From contig CAMXQE010000027.1 of assembly GCA_947246015.1 (NCBI GenBank), positions 1-57,385 on the forward strand: a stretch of 57,385 bases of DNA, in the 5' to 3' direction. The position numbers and the translations under genes are program-made. Of the stretch, positions 1 to 10,490 are shown in pieces. How positions within the stretch are numbered: position 1 is the stretch's first letter; each line of letters begins with the position of its first letter. The DNA comes from an uncultured Lachnospiraceae bacterium (GTDB lineage Bacteria > Bacillota > Clostridia > Lachnospirales > Lachnospiraceae). The notes under the pieces were generated by a model that saw only the letters and a program-made list of their open reading frames with translations, was not told where the DNA came from and did not search any database.

Positions 1-60
1 TTTATGCAATGAAAGAGAACAAAAAGCCGGTCCTGAAAAAATGGGGAAACTCAAACGTTT

Positions 61-861
61 TTACTTCTGCAAACACAATATATGTTTTCCTAACCAGTCG
101 GCTGCGCCATCCTCCTCATTTGAAAGTGTTATATCATCAGCGATGTCTTTGACCTCTTGTATTGCATTGCCCATTGCTACGCCAACACCGCATATCTTTA
201 ACATACCTATATCTGCATAATCATCTCCAAAGGCAACGATTTCTGATATATCCGCATGGCACGCTTCACATACCGCCAATATTGCCTTTTCCTTCGTAAT
301 CCCGCTTTTCGTAAACTTATACCAATCACCATCCGAAAAACGCTGACTGTCAAGTCCCGAAAAATGCTCACACATTTTTTTCGCCAGTCCGGGACTGGAT
401 ATCTCAACGCATATCTTCAAGGCTTCGCAGTTAAAGTCCGTAAAATCCGTATATATACTGTCACCCCAGCTTTTATCCTGCGCCTTTGGATTGGTTTTAT
501 AATTCCAGTAATGTGCATCTAATGTATCAACCGTAATTTCACAGTCCATACCACACATATTTCTTGCCATTTCAATAAAGCTGTTTGTCTCTGCCACTGA
601 GAAAGAGGAAAAACTGACAATCTGACCGTTTGCCCGTGCCAGTGCCCCGCCGCTGGAAATCAGAATATCCGGCTTCAGTTCTCTTAGAAAGCCCAAACAA
701 TTTTGTTCACTCCTTGATGTGGAAATACCAATCAGATACCCGCTATTTTTGCATTTGGCTAAGATTTCCAAAGTATATCCGGATAAGGTCTTATCATTTT
801 TTAACAAAGTGCCATCTAAATCAAAAAGTAATATTTTGTATTTTCCCATTATAATAACCAT
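61..861 (-). CDS. Cof-type HAD-superfamily phosphatase
   Basis: A 266-residue cytosolic HAD hydrolase of the Cof/YidA class, which dephosphorylates small sugar phosphates or similar metabolites. Motif I, DLDGT, is at residues 14-18 and supplies the nucleophile and acid/base aspartates. The C-terminal metal-binding motif GDDYAD is near residue 215, and the cap region between them is the size expected for type IIB caps. An AAAGGAG lies directly before the first ATG; the second in-frame ATG four codons later is an alternative start with more normal distance to that site. It diverges from the acyltransferase gene. The substrate cannot be told from sequence. Confidence 0.85.
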   Translation of the reverse strand: MVIIMGKYKILLFDLDGTLLKNDKTLSGYTLEILAKCKNSGYLIGISTSRSEQNCLGFLRELKPDILISSGGALARANGQIVSFSSFSVAETNSFIEMARNMCGMDCEITVDTLDAHYWNYKTNPKAQDKSWGDSIYTDFTDFNCEALKICVEISSPGLAKKMCEHFSGLDSQRFSDGDWYKFTKSGITKEKAILAVCEACHADISEIVAFGDDYADIGMLKICGVGVAMGNAIQEVKDIADDITLSNEEDGAADWLGKHILCLQK

Positions 862-880
862 GCTCCTTTCTCAGCCTGCG

Positions 881-903
881 AATTTGTGCTCCAAGCACAA
901 ATT
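881..903. promoter_or_regulatory. Perfect 10-bp inverted repeat between divergent genes
   Basis: AATTTGTGCT and AGCACAAATT are separated by three bases, midway between the divergent HAD and acyltransferase genes. It has no T-tract typical of a terminator, so an operator is possible. No regulator is assigned. Confidence 0.4.
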
Positions 904-1046
904 TCTATATGTTACTTTCTTCATTTCAATCATTTTATACCTAAACCCGGTTATCATCCTCCGGTAAAGCCGGATGTCCATTCAGACCGCCGGCAAACCG
1001 CAACTTATCTTAACAAATCCCCCTTCCAAATGTTATGTTCGTTTGG

Positions 1047-1075
1047 TAGACGGAATCAAAACCAACCTCTATAAT
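1047..1075 (+). promoter_or_regulatory. Sigma-A type promoter for the acyltransferase/XRE pair
   Basis: TAGACG (4/6 to the -35 consensus), a 17-base spacer and a perfect TATAAT at 1070-1075, ending 33 bases before the ATG at 1109. Confidence 0.6.
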
Positions 1076-1108
1076 TATGTTAAAAATAATTGCAAAGGTG
1101 GTAAATCT

Positions 1109-2203
1109 ATGAGAAAATATTATATCGACAACATCCGTCAGACGACTGTTGTCCTTGTGGTGCTCTATCATGTCATTTATATGTTCAACGGCATAATCCC
1201 CTTCGGAGTTGCCGGACCCCTCCGGGATGTACAGTATCAGGACGCCGTTCAGTATATTCTGTATCCGTGGTTCATGGTGCTTCTTTTCATCCTATCGGGT
1301 ATGAGTGCCAGATATTTCCTTGAACGGCACGGAAACCGTGAATTTGCGCGGGCAAGAACGCGGAAGCTGCTTGTCCCGTCCACCATCGGCCTGTTCGTCT
1401 TCCATTGGATACAGGGGTATCTCAACATGTGCTTAAGCAGCGCATTTGAAACGATTCCGGAAAGCATACCGAAACCGTTTTTTTATCTGATTCTGTGCGT
1501 TTCGGGTACAGGAGTCTTATGGTTTATCCAAATGCTTTGGATTTTTTCCATGCTCCTGCTGCTTGTCCGGAAATGGGAAAAGGGAAAACTCTCCGCCTTT
1601 TTCGGAAAGTTCTCCTATTCCCCCTTTATCCTCGCAGTACTCGGAATCGCAGTCTGGGGTTCTGCGCAGATATTAAATACCCCCGTCATTGCCGTATACC
1701 GGTTTGGCATTTACGGTTTCACATTCTTCCTCGGATACTATATTTTTTCGCAGGAAAAAGTGACGGATGTTCTGTCGGAGTACGGACTTTTTTTCGGCGG
1801 CGCGGCAGTTGTTTTAGCAGTGATATATACGGCCGTTTATTTCGGACAGAATTATGTGGTCAGCCCTGTCGTGAACAGTCCTTTGTCCATAGCCTTCCTA
1901 TGGACTGCCTGCCTTGCCATTCTGGGGCTTATGAAGCGCTGGGGAAACAGGACAAATTCTTTTACGGCTTACATGAACAGGAAAAGCCGGGGACTGTATA
2001 TGTTTCATTATCTTCCGATTTCCGTATGCGGAATACTGTTCCGTGAAAATAAAAGCCAGCCGCCGGTATGTATTTATATTCTGACAGCAGCAGCCGCATT
2101 TGCAGGAGCGCTGTTACTTTATGAAATCCTGTCGAGAATTCCGTTCTTACGCTGGTGTATTCTCGGCATCCGGAAAACAAAAAAGGAGACAGACCATGTT
2201 TAA
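1109..2203 (+). CDS. Membrane acyltransferase family 3 protein
   Basis: A 364-residue integral membrane acyltransferase of the Acyl_transf_3 type. These proteins move acyl groups onto cell-surface sugars or other exported molecules. The N-terminus has the family pattern YYIDNIR followed by a hydrophobic helix with a histidine (LYHVIY). About ten hydrophobic segments follow. The start was placed at 1109 because AAAGGTGG sits seven bases before this ATG; the longer frame from 974 has no ribosome site and would begin upstream of the promoter. Its last codons overlap the start of the next gene (ATGTTTAA), so the two are probably translationally coupled. The substrate is unknown. Confidence 0.8.
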   Translation: MRKYYIDNIRQTTVVLVVLYHVIYMFNGIIPFGVAGPLRDVQYQDAVQYILYPWFMVLLFILSGMSARYFLERHGNREFARARTRKLLVPSTIGLFVFHWIQGYLNMCLSSAFETIPESIPKPFFYLILCVSGTGVLWFIQMLWIFSMLLLLVRKWEKGKLSAFFGKFSYSPFILAVLGIAVWGSAQILNTPVIAVYRFGIYGFTFFLGYYIFSQEKVTDVLSEYGLFFGGAAVVLAVIYTAVYFGQNYVVSPVVNSPLSIAFLWTACLAILGLMKRWGNRTNSFTAYMNRKSRGLYMFHYLPISVCGILFRENKSQPPVCIYILTAAAAFAGALLLYEILSRIPFLRWCILGIRKTKKETDHV

Positions 2204-2621
2204 AGATAATCTTACAGCCTTAAGGAAAATGCATCAAATGACACAGGAGGCCCTTGCCGAACAAGTCGGCGTAACACGTCAGGCCATAGCAAAGTGGGAA
2301 GCCGGCGAGACGCTTCCTGACCTTGAAAAATGCAGGCTCATTGCAAAAACATTTGATGTAACCTTAGATGATTTAGCCAATTATGAACAGGCTGAACATT
2401 ACGGACTTCCGTTGCCGCCAAAAGGAAAGCATCTCTTCGGTGTCGTTACAGTCGGCGACAAGGGGCAGATTGTAATTCCCGCAAAAGCACGGAAACTGTT
2501 TTCGATTCAAACCGGCGACCAGCTTGTCGTTCTGGGAGACGAGACGCAGGGGATTGCACTCCTTAAATCCGAACATTTTCTGCACATGGCTGAAATGATT
2601 CACAACAGCATGAAAGCATAA
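2196..2621 (+). CDS. XRE helix-turn-helix regulator with C-terminal AbrB/SpoVT-like domain
   Basis: A 141-residue DNA-binding protein. Residues 1-60 form an XRE-type HTH (MTQEALAEQVGVTRQAIAKW). The C-terminal part has the swapped-hairpin AbrB signature GDKGQIVIPAKARKLF, so two DNA-binding modules are joined. The ATG at 2196 follows AAAAGGAGA at good spacing and overlaps the acyltransferase stop. Translational coupling suggests it controls that gene or a shared envelope function; this is inference. It converges on the yihY-like gene. Confidence 0.85.
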   Translation: MFKDNLTALRKMHQMTQEALAEQVGVTRQAIAKWEAGETLPDLEKCRLIAKTFDVTLDDLANYEQAEHYGLPLPPKGKHLFGVVTVGDKGQIVIPAKARKLFSIQTGDQLVVLGDETQGIALLKSEHFLHMAEMIHNSMKA

Positions 2622-2652
2622 CGGCCGTTTGTACCCGGCCGCATCCCCCGTA

Positions 2653-3519
2653 TTAAGTACGGACGGAATGCCTGCGCTCTTTTTTCGCCTTACGGCATAA
2701 ATCAAGATACTGGTAAACCGGCTCAAAATAACGGTTCAGATACGCCCCTATCAAAATAATGTAAATACACATATACATCCACAGCATGATAATCACAATT
2801 GTCGCCAGATTCCCGTAAGTGCTGAAGTCGTTGATATTCCCTACGTAAATGGAAAACGCCCACGAAAACACGTTCCAAAGCACGGCTGAAAAAACGGCCC
2901 CCGGTATCTGATACATAAATTTCAGTTTCTTATTCGGTATGTAGGCATACATCATGGAGAATCCTACAATCATCACCAGCAGTGAAAACAACAGCCGGAA
3001 ATGCAGGAGAAAATCAAAAAAAGGTTCCGTCTGCGGAATCGTGCGGATAATTCCGTTCACCAGCGCATTGCCGAATACCATCACTACCAGTGAAAGCAAT
3101 ATCACCACAAGCAGCAGGATGGTATAAAAGGAAGCAATGGCACGCAGCACGAAATAATTCCTGTTTTCTTCCACATCATTGATTTCGTTCATTCCGCGGA
3201 TTAATGCCAGCATCCCCTTGGACGCCGACCAAAGGAGGGTAATTGCCGCAATGGAAATGACGCCCGCCGATTTCGCATACACATCCTCGATAATCGATAT
3301 GACAAGAGAATCCACCATATCCGGCGTAATATCCGTCATAAAGGTCATGAGGTTTCCTTTTGTCAGGGTCGTATACGGAATGATGGCACATAAAAGCACC
3401 AGAATCGGTATCAGCGATACAAAGAGGAAAAATGCCGTACTTGCAGCAAAGGCGCTGATGTTTTTCCGGTTCATATGAAGCTGGAAGTCCTTGCCTATAA
3501 AAAAAAGTTTCTTTATCAT
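2653..3519 (-). CDS. YihY/BrkB family membrane protein
   Basis: A 288-residue polytopic membrane protein of the YihY/BrkB family, once miscalled ribonuclease BN. About six hydrophobic helices are visible. The family core is present in the NGANRMNE-like segment (here LIRGMNEINDVEENRNYF) and in the later segment PGAVFSAVLWNVFSWAFSIY. The biochemical role of the family is not settled. The gene is 18 bases downstream of the SpoIID-like gene on the same strand, so they may be co-transcribed. Confidence 0.85.
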   Translation of the reverse strand: MIKKLFFIGKDFQLHMNRKNISAFAASTAFFLFVSLIPILVLLCAIIPYTTLTKGNLMTFMTDITPDMVDSLVISIIEDVYAKSAGVISIAAITLLWSASKGMLALIRGMNEINDVEENRNYFVLRAIASFYTILLLVVILLSLVVMVFGNALVNGIIRTIPQTEPFFDFLLHFRLLFSLLVMIVGFSMMYAYIPNKKLKFMYQIPGAVFSAVLWNVFSWAFSIYVGNINDFSTYGNLATIVIIMLWMYMCIYIILIGAYLNRYFEPVYQYLDLCRKAKKERRHSVRT

Positions 3520-3537
3520 ACTCTTACTGTTTTTCCA

Positions 3538-5880
3538 TCAGTACACATCCCTTACTTCACAGGAATCATAAAAAAAGGTCAATATGTCTTCTGATGTAAA
3601 TCCTTTCTTTGCCATCTCTTTTGCGCCGTTCTGGGACATTCCCACGCCATGCCCGTAACCGCCGCCGATTAACCTATATCCTACCACAACATCCTTTTTT
3701 TTACTAGTCATAATCGTAAAATATCCGCTGGGAAGCAGGCTGGAAGAAGATGCTTTGCTCCCGTCCTGTCTCACTGTCTCTCCTTCCCCGTTGCTTAACA
3801 CATAACGGATATTATGCTCCGAAATAATCTTAAATGTATTTCCCGTCCCTTCTATCACCAGTTCATCGGCCACTCCGCCGCCGCCCCTTTTGGCTATGTA
3901 CATATCTTTGATGTCCCCTAATTTCCCAATCTCCCTGCTTTCGTACTCTCCCTCCCCGTTTTTGGTCAATACCAGTCTGGCATTGGCTTCATACCTTTTC
4001 CGGATATCCTCCAGCAGTTCCTCCGTATCAATTTCCCCCGTTTCGTATTCCCAGCGGTACCAGGCTTCCCCGCTCTCATAATCCGAAGAATGAGCCTGAG
4101 TAATAAATGCTTCAAAGGTATCCTCTTCCTTCATGCTTTCACCGTCATAACCCTCTTCTTCCTCCCCGATGCGCCTTGCCTTCAGATAAGAGGTATCCTC
4201 CGCACCATCCGATTTCCATACACCCGCATCGGTCCCGAAACCGCAGGAAGTGGAATAATAATAGGAACCGCACAAATCCTCTCCGTAGTAAAGCAGCTGC
4301 CCTGCCGTCTCCCTGACTGCTTTCGTCGCCTGTGCATTTTCCGCAATATTGTTATACACCTGATAACCCGCGCTGTCATCCACATGGGAACCAAAAGCTG
4401 CAATGCCCGAATGTACCATGTTCCGGTATGCATAAGTTCTGGCACAGACCGCCTGTGCCTTTAACGCCTCCAGCGGATAAGAAGCCGGCATTTCGCTGGG
4501 TACTACCGAATACAGGTATTCTTCCAGCAGCAGTTCATTGACAATCACCAGTCCTTCCGGCGTTTTCGCAATTTCCATCTTCCCCCGGTAAGACGGATTT
4601 CCCTGAGACCGTTCTACCGACAGCAGACGGATTCTTCCGGTCAGTGCACCCGGCTCTATGTAAATCCTGTCTCCTTTAAAATATTCACTTTCCCCGTCAA
4701 TGGTGACAACGTCTCCCGCATGATACTCTCTGCTTTCCATGGCATCGTACTCCCCATAACGCAGGATAAAATCCGTATCCGCCGTAAGTTTCACTTCTTC
4801 ATGATAAGCTCCGGCATATCCGGTATTCTTAATCACCACCCGTATGTTCTCCATCGCCTCATCCCTTGTCAGAAGCCCGGCACAGATAACTCCTCCGTCC
4901 AGTACGAAATCGGTAAAATCGTAACCTATCCGCAGTTCCTGCCGTCCGCTTTCCGTCAGACTTCCATACAGTTTATATACCTTCATATCCTCATCATACG
5001 GATACTTTCCGGCTCCTTCAATTTCCATCACGCCGTCCCGCACGCTTAAAAGCTTTCCGCTTATCTTTTCCTCTTTTATTTTCACCGACTGCAGCTTTCC
5101 GTCCGCAAAATCGAAATCGGCAATCTGCTCCCTCCACGTGCTTTCCGCCTTATCATATGACAGCCATATTTCGCGCTCCCTGTAAAATGCCTGCAGCCGT
5201 TCCCCGTCCTCCGCTTCCATAATCCATACGTTTTTCCAGTCCATTCCGCGGCTTACCACTTCCCTCAGTGTCAGTAGTTCTCCGTCTTTTCTGTAAACCC
5301 GGATGGTCTGATACTTATGACTGGCAAATTCATCCGAGCGGAATGTATAAATCCCTTCTTCGGCTAACAGGGTATCCTCCGCCAAAACCCCGCCCGCTCC
5401 ATCCGATACCTCACTGCCGATTCCCAATACCGTCACATCCGCCAGGACAATCGTATCCTGCATTCCTCTTTTTTTCAATGCATCCTCATAGACGGGGTAC
5501 CAGTCCCCCGCCAATACAAAATGTTCTTTCCTGTACTTTTTCCCAAATTCCTGTTTCCACTCCCGGCTGTCCCATGTCCCCTCTGTCTCTTCACTGAACA
5601 TATCCATCCAGTCCAAAAGCTGCCCATAAGTCAGCAGTGCTTCCCTGTCCGCCTCCAGACTTTCTTTCCACCCTGTATATCGTTCATCACCGCCGTATAC
5701 CGCCGCAAAATTTTCTTCCAGCGCTTCTGTCAGTATCATTACGTCCTGCAGCCGTATATAATTTCCCTCCGGCTGCAAAATACGGTTCATCCGGACGCTT
5801 ACAGTCAGAATATACCCGATTATAAGCATACCGGCCAGAATCATCAATATTTTTAAAAACATCCTTCCGTTCTTACTCAT
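3538..5880 (-). CDS. SpoIID/LytB domain protein with N-terminal membrane anchor
   Basis: A 780-residue protein with one N-terminal transmembrane segment (about residues 8-27) and a long extracellular part. The C-terminal third carries the SpoIID/LytB domain, seen in EYLYSVVPSEMPASYPLEAL, then KAQAVCARTYA, a conserved YYSTSCG motif and the final GYGHGVGMSQNGA. SpoIID proteins are lytic transglycosylases that cleave denuded glycan during engulfment; LytB is an amidase enhancer. At about 780 residues it is more than twice the size of B. subtilis SpoIID, and the N-terminal ~400 residues are of unknown fold. It is therefore a family member and not clearly the SpoIID orthologue. Confidence 0.85.
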   Translation of the reverse strand: MSKNGRMFLKILMILAGMLIIGYILTVSVRMNRILQPEGNYIRLQDVMILTEALEENFAAVYGGDERYTGWKESLEADREALLTYGQLLDWMDMFSEETEGTWDSREWKQEFGKKYRKEHFVLAGDWYPVYEDALKKRGMQDTIVLADVTVLGIGSEVSDGAGGVLAEDTLLAEEGIYTFRSDEFASHKYQTIRVYRKDGELLTLREVVSRGMDWKNVWIMEAEDGERLQAFYREREIWLSYDKAESTWREQIADFDFADGKLQSVKIKEEKISGKLLSVRDGVMEIEGAGKYPYDEDMKVYKLYGSLTESGRQELRIGYDFTDFVLDGGVICAGLLTRDEAMENIRVVIKNTGYAGAYHEEVKLTADTDFILRYGEYDAMESREYHAGDVVTIDGESEYFKGDRIYIEPGALTGRIRLLSVERSQGNPSYRGKMEIAKTPEGLVIVNELLLEEYLYSVVPSEMPASYPLEALKAQAVCARTYAYRNMVHSGIAAFGSHVDDSAGYQVYNNIAENAQATKAVRETAGQLLYYGEDLCGSYYYSTSCGFGTDAGVWKSDGAEDTSYLKARRIGEEEEGYDGESMKEEDTFEAFITQAHSSDYESGEAWYRWEYETGEIDTEELLEDIRKRYEANARLVLTKNGEGEYESREIGKLGDIKDMYIAKRGGGGVADELVIEGTGNTFKIISEHNIRYVLSNGEGETVRQDGSKASSSSLLPSGYFTIMTSKKKDVVVGYRLIGGGYGHGVGMSQNGAKEMAKKGFTSEDILTFFYDSCEVRDVY

Positions 5881-5930
5881 TCATGCCCCCTGCTTTTTCA
5901 ATTTCCTTACATTCCATGTGCCATGTGCAG

Positions 5931-5958
5931 AAAAAAGCAGCCGCGAGGCTGCTTTTTT
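5931..5958 (-). terminator. Rho-independent terminator of the 6S RNA gene (bidirectional)
   Basis: A GC stem (GCAGCC, loop GCGA, then GGCTGC) is flanked by A and T runs, so it can act in both directions. On the minus strand it closes the transcript that starts near 6188. Confidence 0.8.
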
Positions 5959-5960
5959 CT

Positions 5961-6188
5961 TTTGTAGTATACTACATGTTTCCCCCAAAATGCCGGTTCT
6001 TGTACTTTGACTCCTAGCCGTGCTAGGTGGGTAACCGCAATCTTACTTTTGCCTTCCCCTCCAATCCTCAAATGCCGCGGAAACCGCTCTGCCATGAGTG
6101 GGGGCTTGACAGCCATAAGACAATATAGGAATCCCGTTTAAAGTAAATGTAGGTTCAAAATAACAAGAGTTATCGTACATTCCAGGTT
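5961..6188 (-). ncRNA. ssrS: Probable 6S RNA
   Basis: A ~225-nt non-coding interval with its own strong promoter and terminator. The transcript shows the 6S-like right arm: ACCCACCU followed by the hairpin CCUAGC-ACG-GCUAGG and GUCAAAG, comparable with the CACCUUGAAC hairpin of the E. coli 6S 3' half. The 5' half carries GAACCUACAUUUACU and AAACGGGAUUCCU, which I recall from clostridial 6S RNAs. 6S RNA mimics an open promoter and holds the housekeeping RNA polymerase in stationary phase. A 69-codon frame within it has no ribosome site and was rejected. The exact 3' end is uncertain. Confidence 0.7.
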
Positions 6189-6194
6189 AGTTCT

Positions 6195-6223
6195 ATTATA
6201 TCCAATCAGCGTATAAATTACAA
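6195..6223 (-). promoter_or_regulatory. Sigma-A promoter of the 6S RNA
   Basis: On the minus strand TTGTAA, a 17-base spacer and a perfect TATAAT. Predicted start near 6188. Confidence 0.75.
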
Positions 6224-6250
6224 CTGCAAATTTTGGTATTGGACATGAAT

Positions 6251-7903
6251 TTATATCTGGCTGTAATAAGCAAAGTTATTTTTCCCGCTTTTCTTTACCT
6301 GATACATTGCATCATCCGCACATACGATTAACTGCTCGATATCATCCGCATCCGAAGGATACGTGGCAATCCCGATACTCCCGCATACCTTCCGGTCTTC
6401 ACCGGCCAGCCGGAACGGTTTCGTAAAAAGCTGCCGGCTCTGATACGCTGTCTTTTCTATCATATTGCCCTGATTGCTTTTTAAGAGCATGATGAACTCA
6501 TCCCCCGCAAAACGGTAGGACATCAGGATATTGGAGTGCATAGCCTTCAATCGGTCCGCCAGCTGTTTCAATGCTTCATCTCCCGCCGTATGTCCGTATG
6601 TATCATTGATATGCTTGAAATTATCAATATCCAGCATGAAAATCGTACACGGCACCTTCTTGCTGATAGCCGCTTCCAAATCCTTCATGAATTTGCTCCG
6701 GTTCGGAAGCCCTGTCAGGAAATCATGCAAAGAAGCGGATTCCATAATCCCTCTTGCCTGCTCCAGCTCCCCCAGCAGCCTCCGCCGCCTGAGATTATCA
6801 AACATAACCCACAATATAATGACTAACATAGCCCCGACTAAAATACTGCCCGGAAGCAATACCTCCCTGTTCCGCTCCCAAAAATCCGGCTGATGATTCA
6901 CAATCTGCGTTCCTTCCGGCAGCACGGACATATCCAGCCCGAATTTTTTCATTACCTGCTCGTCCACACAATATACGTTGGGGCTGTCCACTACCGCTAT
7001 ATTGCTGCAGTCTGCTCCCTGTATGATTTTCACAGCCATATCCGCCACAATTTCACCGGATTTATACATGGATACCATATTCCCGCCTAAAAGTCCTTCT
7101 CCTACACTCGCCTCTACCATGCGCATAGCCGGGACTTTGGCATTGTCCACTATCGTTTTTATGGCCTCCCTGTCACTGTACAGCTTCCCGCTGGCATCCT
7201 CCGTCATAATGATATAAATAAAGATGCTGTCCTTTTCCACCGCTCCAATCTGCTGGCACAGTTCCTCAGAGGACAGGGCTGATGCATTGATTTCACAGAA
7301 CTCCAAATCAGGATATTCTTCCGTACAGGCATAAAAAGATTCCCGGTTCGCATTCCCGGTAATGCTCTCATCCAGTATCGCTACCACTTTCTCTGCATCC
7401 GGAAACAATTGCCGCCCGAAATCTATATTTTTCTCCAGCGACAGCTGCTCCACCACTCCCGTAATCAGAGGGTCTTTCGCCAGTTCCACCGCTAACTCCA
7501 CATCATTCACGCCCTCAAACACCAGCGGAATCCCCTCAAACAGTTCTTCCCTGTACTTAACGGCAAACAAAAACGCAGCATCATCCCCCAGAATCACCAC
7601 ATCATAAGGTTCTACTTTGGACATACGGTAGGCAAGCCCGTCATAAAACAATTGTTCGGCCTCCTCTCCCGTCACCCGTTTCGTATCCATAAATTCATAG
7701 TCCATTACGATTTCCGGACCGATTTTCGCTCTTATACCCTCTATCTGAATCTGCACCGCATCCCATGCATAGGAGTAGGAACTGATAAACAGCACCCTGC
7801 CCTTCACTTCCGCCTCCCCTGCCTGCACATGAGCCGCCATTGCAAATAAAAAAACAAACAGCAGCCCTGTTAAAAATATAATGTTTTTCTTCATTCCTTT
7901 CAT
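6251..7903 (-). CDS. Membrane diguanylate cyclase with extracellular ABC-substrate-binding-like sensor
   Basis: A 550-residue c-di-GMP synthase. An N-terminal signal/anchor (about residues 5-25) precedes a ~300-residue extracytoplasmic domain resembling ABC_sub_bind solute-binding proteins (VLFISSYSYAWDAVQIQIEGI at its start). A second membrane helix (ILVGAMLVIILWVMF) leads to the GGDEF domain. The active-site motif is AGDEF within YRFAGDEFIML, an accepted active variant, and the substrate-binding DFLTGLPNR and DIDNFKHINDTYGH motifs are intact. It should convert an external ligand signal into c-di-GMP. It stands alone between the 6S RNA and an XRE gene; the ligand is unknown. Confidence 0.85.
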   Translation of the reverse strand: MKGMKKNIIFLTGLLFVFLFAMAAHVQAGEAEVKGRVLFISSYSYAWDAVQIQIEGIRAKIGPEIVMDYEFMDTKRVTGEEAEQLFYDGLAYRMSKVEPYDVVILGDDAAFLFAVKYREELFEGIPLVFEGVNDVELAVELAKDPLITGVVEQLSLEKNIDFGRQLFPDAEKVVAILDESITGNANRESFYACTEEYPDLEFCEINASALSSEELCQQIGAVEKDSIFIYIIMTEDASGKLYSDREAIKTIVDNAKVPAMRMVEASVGEGLLGGNMVSMYKSGEIVADMAVKIIQGADCSNIAVVDSPNVYCVDEQVMKKFGLDMSVLPEGTQIVNHQPDFWERNREVLLPGSILVGAMLVIILWVMFDNLRRRRLLGELEQARGIMESASLHDFLTGLPNRSKFMKDLEAAISKKVPCTIFMLDIDNFKHINDTYGHTAGDEALKQLADRLKAMHSNILMSYRFAGDEFIMLLKSNQGNMIEKTAYQSRQLFTKPFRLAGEDRKVCGSIGIATYPSDADDIEQLIVCADDAMYQVKKSGKNNFAYYSQI

Positions 7904-7950
7904 ATGCCCGTCCCCGAAATACCGTCTTTCACATTAATCTGTCTGCTATT

Positions 7951-7978
7951 ATTTTATCATAATTTCGGGGTAATACAA
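7951..7978 (-). promoter_or_regulatory. Promoter of the GGDEF gene
   Basis: TTGTAT, 16 bases, TAAAAT on the minus strand, about 45 bases before the ATG. Confidence 0.5.
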
Positions 7979-8010
7979 CAATTATCTTCGAAAAATGCAT
8001 AAGGAACTTA

Positions 8011-8742
8011 TCAGGATTTTCCATCTGCTCCCCCGGCCATTTCCCCTCTGACTGCCTGGCACGTAATGCTGACGCCTGCTTTTGCGTCTCCTGCAATATC
8101 CCTGCATTTAATGGAACACCCTGCCGTGGCATCTCCTCCTATATCAGAACAGTCCACATCGCTACCTGCCCTGACATCTCCGGCGATTCCGGTACAACAT
8201 ACACTGCCGCCGGCCTTTATGTCTCCTTCCACATCGCCGCAGTTTACATTTCCTCCTGCTTCAATGTCCGCCACGATACCATCTGCCACGATTTCTGCGC
8301 TTCCCCATATTTCCACTTTCAGTCCCTTCTTAAGCTCCCGGAATTCCTCATCAAATGCAATCCGGACCGCCTCCTCATTCCCAGTCCCTCCTCTGCCCCG
8401 ATTTTCCCGGCCAATGATTTTTCCATTCCAGTACTGTAAAATGTAAAGTATATTCTCTTTCGTCTCATCTTTCAGCATATCTGCAATCCGTCTGTTCTCC
8501 TCTTCCCGGACCGTTTCGTCTGCAGCTCCTTCGTTTCTCCTGCCCATCAGAAGATAATCTGTACTCACCTGAAAATATTCTGCAAGCACCGGCAGAAACG
8601 TAATATCAGGATAGCACTGCCCGTTCTCCCATTTGCTCACCGCCTGCATACTGATGCCGCACACGTCGGCAAGCGTTTCCTGACTGATTCCATTCCTTCC
8701 CCTTAATTCCCTGATGATTTCTCCTACTTTTAATCCACCCAT
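8011..8742 (-). CDS. XRE regulator with a Cys-columned 15-residue repeat tail
   Basis: A 243-residue protein. Residues 5-62 are an XRE HTH (ISQETLADVCGISMQAVSKW). A linker follows, then at residues 166-240 five exact 15-residue units of the form V-x-C-x-D-I-x-G-D-x-x-A-G-x-S. Each unit puts a cysteine at position 3 (168, 183, 198, 213, 228), with extra cysteines at 182 and 209. The pattern suggests a right-handed beta-helix like bactofilins, with a stacked cysteine ladder. Its ribosome site, GAGGT, comes from the edge of repeat element A. Metal or redox sensing is an inference only. Confidence 0.75.
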   Translation of the reverse strand: MGGLKVGEIIRELRGRNGISQETLADVCGISMQAVSKWENGQCYPDITFLPVLAEYFQVSTDYLLMGRRNEGAADETVREEENRRIADMLKDETKENILYILQYWNGKIIGRENRGRGGTGNEEAVRIAFDEEFRELKKGLKVEIWGSAEIVADGIVADIEAGGNVNCGDVEGDIKAGGSVCCTGIAGDVRAGSDVDCSDIGGDATAGCSIKCRDIAGDAKAGVSITCQAVRGEMAGGADGKS

Positions 8743-8748
8743 ATTTTA

Positions 8749-8843
8749 CCTCATTTCTGCGCTGCTTTTTGCGTATATCAAGTTTGCGGATGCAGCGCAA
8801 ACACAAACTTGTGGAGTGAAAGATTTGAAAAATCTTTCACTCT
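8749..8843. repeat. Dispersed element A, copy 1
   Basis: Read on the minus strand it holds a perfect 13-bp hairpin (GAGTGAAAGATTT with AAATCTTTCACTC), then two interleaved stem pairs: CAAGTTTG with CAAACTTG, and CTGCGCTGC with GCAGCGCA. It ends in AAATGAGGT, which is the ribosome site of the XRE gene at 8742. The copies at 21600 and 39442 share the core almost base for base. The rest of 8844-9044 shows nothing coding. Confidence 0.8.
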
Positions 8844-9044
8844 TTACCTCGTTTCTGCATTTTGCCTTTCCTTTACCTCATGCGCATTCGGATGAATAAA
8901 ACATATCTTATTTTTTCTCATTTGAGAAGCAATTATTGGTTGACCCTAGTTCAACCTGCGGTTGACACGGTTTTTCTTTCTCCGCTTTTTTCTTCCCATC
9001 AAACTTCACATCTCCTGCAAAACAGCCAGTATGAATCAAATCCT

Positions 9045-9091
9045 TCATCCCCAAAAAGAAAAGCCCTGGAAACCCGACATTCCCAGGACTT
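9045..9091 (-). terminator. Terminator of gdhA
   Basis: On the minus strand GTCCTGGGAA and TTTCCAGGGC form a stem followed by a T-rich run, about 35 bases after the gdhA stop. Confidence 0.7.
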
Positions 9092-9124
9092 ATCAATATT
9101 ATCTTTTATCCAAACAACTTACGA

Positions 9125-10462
<1,338 letters not shown>

Positions 10463-10490
10463 TCATGTCTCCTTTCATTCTTTATAAAGC

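Noticed and set aside
9..167. Plus-strand frame at the window edge reading MKENKKPVLKKWGNSNVFTS, like the start of a MazE/AbrB antitoxin
   Set aside because: Only the first ~15 residues resemble the family, there is no upstream context, and the rest lies antisense within the HAD gene.
5907..6116. 69-codon minus-strand frame
   Set aside because: No ribosome site; it lies inside the 6S-like RNA and runs into its terminator.
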